A stretch of DNA of 64,000 nucleotides from Clostridiales bacterium (lineage in GTDB: Bacteria > Bacillota > Clostridia > Christensenellales > Borkfalkiaceae): positions 45,434-109,433 of the forward strand of contig SVHG01000008.1 of the NCBI GenBank assembly GCA_015055965.1. The letters run 5' to 3'. Positions 60,125 through 64,000 of the stretch are shown in pieces; position 1 is the first letter of the stretch, and each line of letters opens with the position of its first letter. Under the pieces are notes generated by a model. The model was not told where the DNA came from and ran no database searches. It saw only the letters and a program-made list of their open reading frames with translations. The translations under genes were made by a program, and so were the position numbers.

Positions 60125-61449
60125 TATTCTACCATCCTTTTAGCGTTATAGTAACAAATATTTTTAACAAGCTCAACTGCGCTTTCGCCGTCGTATTCGC
60201 CCTTTTCAACCAAATTACCAACGTAATCGCATAAAATACGGCGGAAAAAATCAAAACGGCAATAGCTTGAAAAGCTTCTTGAATCGGTTAGCATACCAAG
60301 ATTATTGCCAAGACTTGAATACTCTGAAATAATCTTTAAGTTTCGCCTAATACCCTCAACGGTATCGTTAAACCACCAAGCAGCGCCCATTCTTACCTTT
60401 CTAAACGCGCCCGTTAAGCAAGCGATAGAAGATAGGTTGCCGTCGTTAAGGGTATAAATAACCGTTTGAGGTCTTTCTTCATCAGGAATCTTATTGAAAA
60501 ATTCAATCAAATTAGAAACGGTGGGAAGCTCGCTTATAACGTCAAACCCGCTATCTGGCCCACAAACGCCAAAGGTTTGGGGATTTACGTTTCTGGTTAC
60601 CGCAAAGTGAAGCTGAACGGTTATATCGCGCTTTGCGTATTGCTTGCAAAGCCACACCAAAATAAACCCTTTTAGTCTTTCCTTTTCTTCTTGGTTAAGC
60701 CCACCTATTTTATTGAATAAAGCTTCAGCCTCTTCCTTCGTTGCATAACCCAAGGGGAACTGCTCCATTCCATGGTCTGCCATACGGCATCCCTTTTGAA
60801 CGAAATAGTCCAAACGGCAAGATAAAGCGGTCAATAGGTCGGTTAACGAACATATTTGCATATTCGCGCTATCTGCTAGCTTAGCTATATATTCCCTCTC
60901 AAAAGCAAATAACTTGTCTGGGCGGAAGGTTGGCGTAACCTTTAAATCGCCGTAATTTTTATGATCTAAAAGTCCGTCTACGGGATCGTCCGTCGTGGCA
61001 ATAAATTCCACCTTAAAGCTCTTTAAAAGCTCTTGAACGGTTAAATCCTTAAGCTTTTGATTTGCAAGCTCGTAAATGCGTTCTGCCGTGCTTGCGTTAA
61101 GTGGCATATCTATACCGAAGATTTGTTTTAACTCTAAATGCGTCCAATAATAAAGAGCGTTACCTATTAGATTGGGAACTATTTCTGCATACTTAAGAAA
61201 TTTTTCCTTATAACTTGCATTTCCCGTAATATAATACTCGTCTACCCCGTTAAGACGCATAGCGCGCCATTTATAGTGGTCGCCGGCAAGCCAAAGCTCG
61301 CCAATATCGGCAAAGGAAGAGTTTTGGGCTATCTTGGTTTGGTCTAAATGACAGTGATAGTCTATTATAGGTAAATCCTTTACCTCATGATATAATTTTT
61401 TAGCGCTTTCGTTATAAAGCAAAAGGCTATCGTTAAAAAAAGCACTCAT
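60124..61449 (-). CDS. uxaC: Glucuronate isomerase
   Basis: 441 aa; the family is often about 465. LPIIDYHCHLDQTKIA, AGDHYKWRAMRLNGVDE, FIATTDDPVDGLLDHKNY, VQLHFAVTRNVNP and MLTDSRSFSSYCRFDFFRRILCDYVG are the conserved blocks of UxaC, an amidohydrolase-fold isomerase. It converts glucuronate to fructuronate or galacturonate to tagaturonate; the mannonate genes beside it favour glucuronate. Confidence 0.95.
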   Translation of the reverse strand: MSAFFNDSLLLYNESAKKLYHEVKDLPIIDYHCHLDQTKIAQNSSFADIGELWLAGDHYKWRAMRLNGVDEYYITGNASYKEKFLKYAEIVPNLIGNALYYWTHLELKQIFGIDMPLNASTAERIYELANQKLKDLTVQELLKSFKVEFIATTDDPVDGLLDHKNYGDLKVTPTFRPDKLFAFEREYIAKLADSANMQICSLTDLLTALSCRLDYFVQKGCRMADHGMEQFPLGYATKEEAEALFNKIGGLNQEEKERLKGFILVWLCKQYAKRDITVQLHFAVTRNVNPQTFGVCGPDSGFDVISELPTVSNLIEFFNKIPDEERPQTVIYTLNDGNLSSIACLTGAFRKVRMGAAWWFNDTVEGIRRNLKIISEYSSLGNNLGMLTDSRSFSSYCRFDFFRRILCDYVGNLVEKGEYDGESAVELVKNICYYNAKRMVE

Positions 61450-61454
61450 TATAA

Positions 61455-62300
61455 TTATACACCTGAATATGAAGCAAAACCGCAGTCAATGGGTAATACT
61501 ACGCCGGTAATAGCAGAAGCAGAATTATCGTCGCAAAGGAATAGAGTTGCGCCAAGTAATTCCTTAGCGTCAACGAATCTGTTCATAGGCGTACCGTTAA
61601 GAATTTTTGCACTTCTTGCGGTGGGAGTTCCGTCTTCGTTAAATAATAATTTGTAGTTCTGCGCAGAAACTAAAAATCCGGGAGCTATTGCGTTGCAACG
61701 AATACCCGTGCCTGCAAAGTGGGTTGCAAGCCATTGTGTGAAGTTAGAAATACCTGCCTTAGCAGCTGAATACGCGGGTATCTTGGTAAGAGGTGTATAT
61801 GCGTTCATGGATGAAATATTTAATATACATCCCTTCTTATTTCCAACCATATCCTTAGCAAATACTTGGGTGGGAAGTAAAGTTCCTTGGAAGTTTAGCT
61901 TAAACACGAAGTCAACACCGCTTGCATCAAGATCAAAGAATGACTTACCGCCCTCTTTTGCTTCGTGCTGGTATTCGTTATCGGTGGTCGCTCTGGGATT
62001 ATTACCGCCTGCTCCGTTAACTAAAATATCGCAAGCACCTAAATCTTTTAAAACCGCCTGATGCACTTCTTCAAGACTTGCAGGCTCTAAAACGTTAGCC
62101 TTGTAGCCTTCGCAAATAAATCCTTCAGCCTTAAGCTCATCAGCAAGCTTTTTAACTGCATCTTCGTTAAGGTCTAAAGCGGCAACCCTTGCACCGCTTT
62201 GAGCAAACGCGCGAGCCATAGCGCCGCAAATAAGACCGCCTGCGCCGGTTACGACTACTACTTTTCCACTAAAATCTATATTTAAAGGAAGTTCTATCAT
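61455..62300 (-). CDS. SDR-type fructuronate reductase (mannonate oxidoreductase)
   Basis: 281 aa. Rossmann start VVVTGAGGLICGAMARAFA with a Cys in place of the usual Gly in the nucleotide loop; VNGAGGNNPRAT; catalytic Ser in NISSMNAY, Tyr and Lys in YSAAKAG. Lying between uxuA and uxaC, 5 bp from the latter, it should reduce fructuronate to mannonate, replacing the unrelated long-chain UxuB. Function comes mainly from gene context. Confidence 0.82.
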   Translation of the reverse strand: MIELPLNIDFSGKVVVVTGAGGLICGAMARAFAQSGARVAALDLNEDAVKKLADELKAEGFICEGYKANVLEPASLEEVHQAVLKDLGACDILVNGAGGNNPRATTDNEYQHEAKEGGKSFFDLDASGVDFVFKLNFQGTLLPTQVFAKDMVGNKKGCILNISSMNAYTPLTKIPAYSAAKAGISNFTQWLATHFAGTGIRCNAIAPGFLVSAQNYKLLFNEDGTPTARSAKILNGTPMNRFVDAKELLGATLFLCDDNSASAITGVVLPIDCGFASYSGV

Positions 62301-62316
62301 AATTCACCTCTTATAA

Positions 62317-63396
62317 TTATTTATCAAATTTTTCAAGCATATCCCAAACGCCAAGCATATACATAATACCAAGCGCTCTATCGTATAAACCGTAACCGGG
62401 GCGCACCGTGCCTGGGCCTTCATTCCATAAATGTCTGCCGTGGTCGGGGCGAATATATCCCTTAAATCCACAATCGTGATAAGCCTTTAATATTTCTAAA
62501 ATACCGGTATCGCCGTCGCAATCACGGTGACTAGCTTCAGAAAAATCCCCGTTTTCAAAGTGCTTTACGTTACGAATATGAGCAAAGGCAATTCTATCGC
62601 AATGCTTTCTTACGATTTCTGCCACGTTATTAGCGGGGTTTGCGTTTAAACTGCCTGAACAAAGGGTTAAGCAGTTATATACGTCGTCTACCATTCTTAA
62701 GAAACGGTCTATACTGGGCTCGTCAACCAACAATCTGGGAAGTCCGAAGATATCCCATGGGGGATCATCCATGTGGATTGCCATTTTAATATCGCATTCA
62801 CGGCAGGTAGGCATAATTGCTTCTAGGAAATATTTTAAATTTGCCCAAAGCTTTTCGTGGTCTACCCCTTCGTAAGCCTTAAAGAGCTCGTCTAGCTTAG
62901 CCATACGCTCCGGCTCCCAACCGGGGAAGGACATATTGTACTTTTCAGTAAAGTCCAAAATGTATTTAGCCATAGCGTTATAATCGTCCTGAATCATATT
63001 CTTTTCATAGAAAAGAGCGGTAGAACCGTCCCCTACCTCGTGGAAAAGATTACTTCTCGTCCAGTCGAATATAGGCATGAAGTTATAGCAAATAACCTTA
63101 ACGCCGAACTTAGAAAGATTGCGAATGGTCTGCTTATAGTTTTCGATATATAAGTCGCGAGTGGGTAACCCGATTTTGATATCGTCGTGTACGTTTACAG
63201 ACTCTACTACGTCTATATTAAAGCCGTACTTATCACACTGCTCTTTTACCCTTGCAATTTCCTCTTCTTGCCAAATTTCGCCGGGCATTTTATCGTGTAG
63301 AGCCCAAACGATACCTTCTACACCGGGGATTTGCTTAATATCTGCAAGACTTATACGGTCGTTTCCCTCGCCGTACCAACGAAAAGTCATTTTCAT
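62317..63396 (-). CDS. uxuA: Mannonate dehydratase
   Basis: 359 aa. MTFRWYGEGNDRISLADIKQI, SVNVHDDIKIG, CYNFMPIFDWTR, MAIHMDDPPWDIFGLPRL and FAHIRNVKH with RPDHGRHLW match Firmicutes UxuA (TIM barrel with His/Cys/Asp metal ligands). It dehydrates mannonate to KDG. First gene of the operon, ribosome site AGAGGAA at a longer spacing. No regulator is encoded beside it in the window; the upstream DNA is the tandem hairpin repeat. Confidence 0.95.
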   Translation of the reverse strand: MKMTFRWYGEGNDRISLADIKQIPGVEGIVWALHDKMPGEIWQEEEIARVKEQCDKYGFNIDVVESVNVHDDIKIGLPTRDLYIENYKQTIRNLSKFGVKVICYNFMPIFDWTRSNLFHEVGDGSTALFYEKNMIQDDYNAMAKYILDFTEKYNMSFPGWEPERMAKLDELFKAYEGVDHEKLWANLKYFLEAIMPTCRECDIKMAIHMDDPPWDIFGLPRLLVDEPSIDRFLRMVDDVYNCLTLCSGSLNANPANNVAEIVRKHCDRIAFAHIRNVKHFENGDFSEASHRDCDGDTGILEILKAYHDCGFKGYIRPDHGRHLWNEGPGTVRPGYGLYDRALGIMYMLGVWDMLEKFDK

Positions 63397-63452
63397 AATA
63401 TTTTATATTCCTCTGTTTTTAGTTTTGTTTTTAAAGCTTTAATTAATGATTA

Positions 63453-64000
63453 GCTAATGGCTATGGCACTAAATAAGCCTTAGATGCGAGCAAAGCTTAC
63501 ACAATGATATTGCTGAAGCAAATGATGTTTGAGTGATACCCAAATGATGTTTTGCTAATGCAAAATGATGTTCGCACCCGTGCGAATTTATGGATAATAA
63601 AGCTTCGCAGCTATAACGAAGGGCGATGAGTAAAAAGAATTTTAGAATAAGCGTAGCGATAAAACGTTTAAATACGAGTAAGAGAAAAAAACTGCGGATT
63701 TAGCAAGGGATTGTACTTGCCGTACATGACCGAGGCTAAAACGTAAAGCTTCGCCGCTATAATAAAAGTTAATCTCACACAAAAGCTAATGGCTATGGCA
63801 CTAAATAAGCCTTAGATGCGAGCAGAGGTTACGCAATGATATTGCTGAAGCAAATGATGCTTGAGTGATACTCAAATGATGTTTTGCTTACGCAAAATGA
63901 TGTTCGCACCCGTGCAAATTTAGGGATAATAAAGCTTCGCAGCTATAACGAAGGGCGATGAGTAAAAAGAATTTTAGAATAAGCGTAGCGATAAAACGTT
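63453..64000. repeat. 332-bp tandem repeat with ATGATG hairpins
   Basis: GCTAATGGCTATGGCACTAA occurs at 63453 and again at 63785, and the following sequence repeats with few changes. Unit 1 is 63453-63784; unit 2 is cut by the window end. The first 200 bp contain hairpins split by AAATGATGTT: TTTGAG..CTCAAA, TTTTGC..GCAAAA and TTCGCAC.. GTGCGAA. The remainder has GAAGCTTTAT/GCTTCGC-type small stems. No plausible gene. It lies upstream of uxuA. Confidence 0.75.

Overview
The window is a stretch of AT-rich chromosome from a low-GC Gram-positive, endospore-lineage bacterium (Clostridia). The evidence is a Spo0A-family regulator, an MreB-family protein, Firmicutes-type lipoprotein signals followed by serine-rich linkers, a NifS/IscU/Rrf2 Fe-S cluster, a lysine riboswitch and a rubrerythrin. 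The load of secreted glycan-active proteins fits a gut commensal. Assignment to a Christensenellales-like lineage is only an inference. No phage, CRISPR array, rRNA or transposase gene was seen. There is one tRNA, tRNA-Arg(CCG), at 6691-6768.

Layout. 1-9996: the end of glycyl-tRNA synthetase; a spo0A-like gene whose receiver lacks the phospho-acceptor Asp, behind a control region with Spo0A boxes and repeated palindromes; an MreB-like gene and maf; several small genes, one with a forespore-type promoter; tRNA-Arg; a four-helix-bundle protein behind a hairpin array; bioY; a PlsC-like acyltransferase. 10115-16756: an ABC exporter operon whose ATPase is fused to a polytopic membrane domain, with an exported protein and a large lipoprotein. 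17695-29048: a run of minus-strand genes (M28 peptidase, M6-like metalloprotease lipoprotein, nicotinamidase-like hydrolase, Nudix, GNAT, sugar isomerase, GH3 beta-glucosidase, TIR-LRR protein). 29272-48943: a glycan-foraging and adhesion locus: F5/8C lipoprotein, GH95 fucosidase, two AraC regulators, LamG/InlB-repeat surface protein, two DUF4886/SGNH esterase-like proteins, a metallophosphoesterase. 49326-51513: Fe-S cluster operon. 51716-54538: lysine riboswitch and an amino-acid ABC transporter whose binding protein appears circularly permuted. 54676-58365: rubrerythrin, dGTPase, RsmE, ZIP transporter. 58543-63396: a complete hexuronate operon (UxuA, SDR reductase, UxaC, Eda, KdgK) turning glucuronate into pyruvate and glyceraldehyde-3-phosphate.

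How the parts fit: secreted fucosidase, esterases and carbohydrate-binding proteins would open host or plant glycans, AraC regulators would sense the sugars, and the GH3 enzyme and hexuronate operon would use products inside the cell.

The non-coding DNA is unusually structured. Two 369-bp hairpin-rich elements (1778-2146 and 17254-17622, opposite orientations) are nearly identical, and the second is flanked by an 11-bp direct repeat that looks like a target-site duplication. Related hairpin arrays with ATGATG/CATCAT spacers lie at 6809-6985 and, as 332-bp tandem units, at 63453-64000. A separate degenerate 20-bp motif recurs about 16 times, only between genes.
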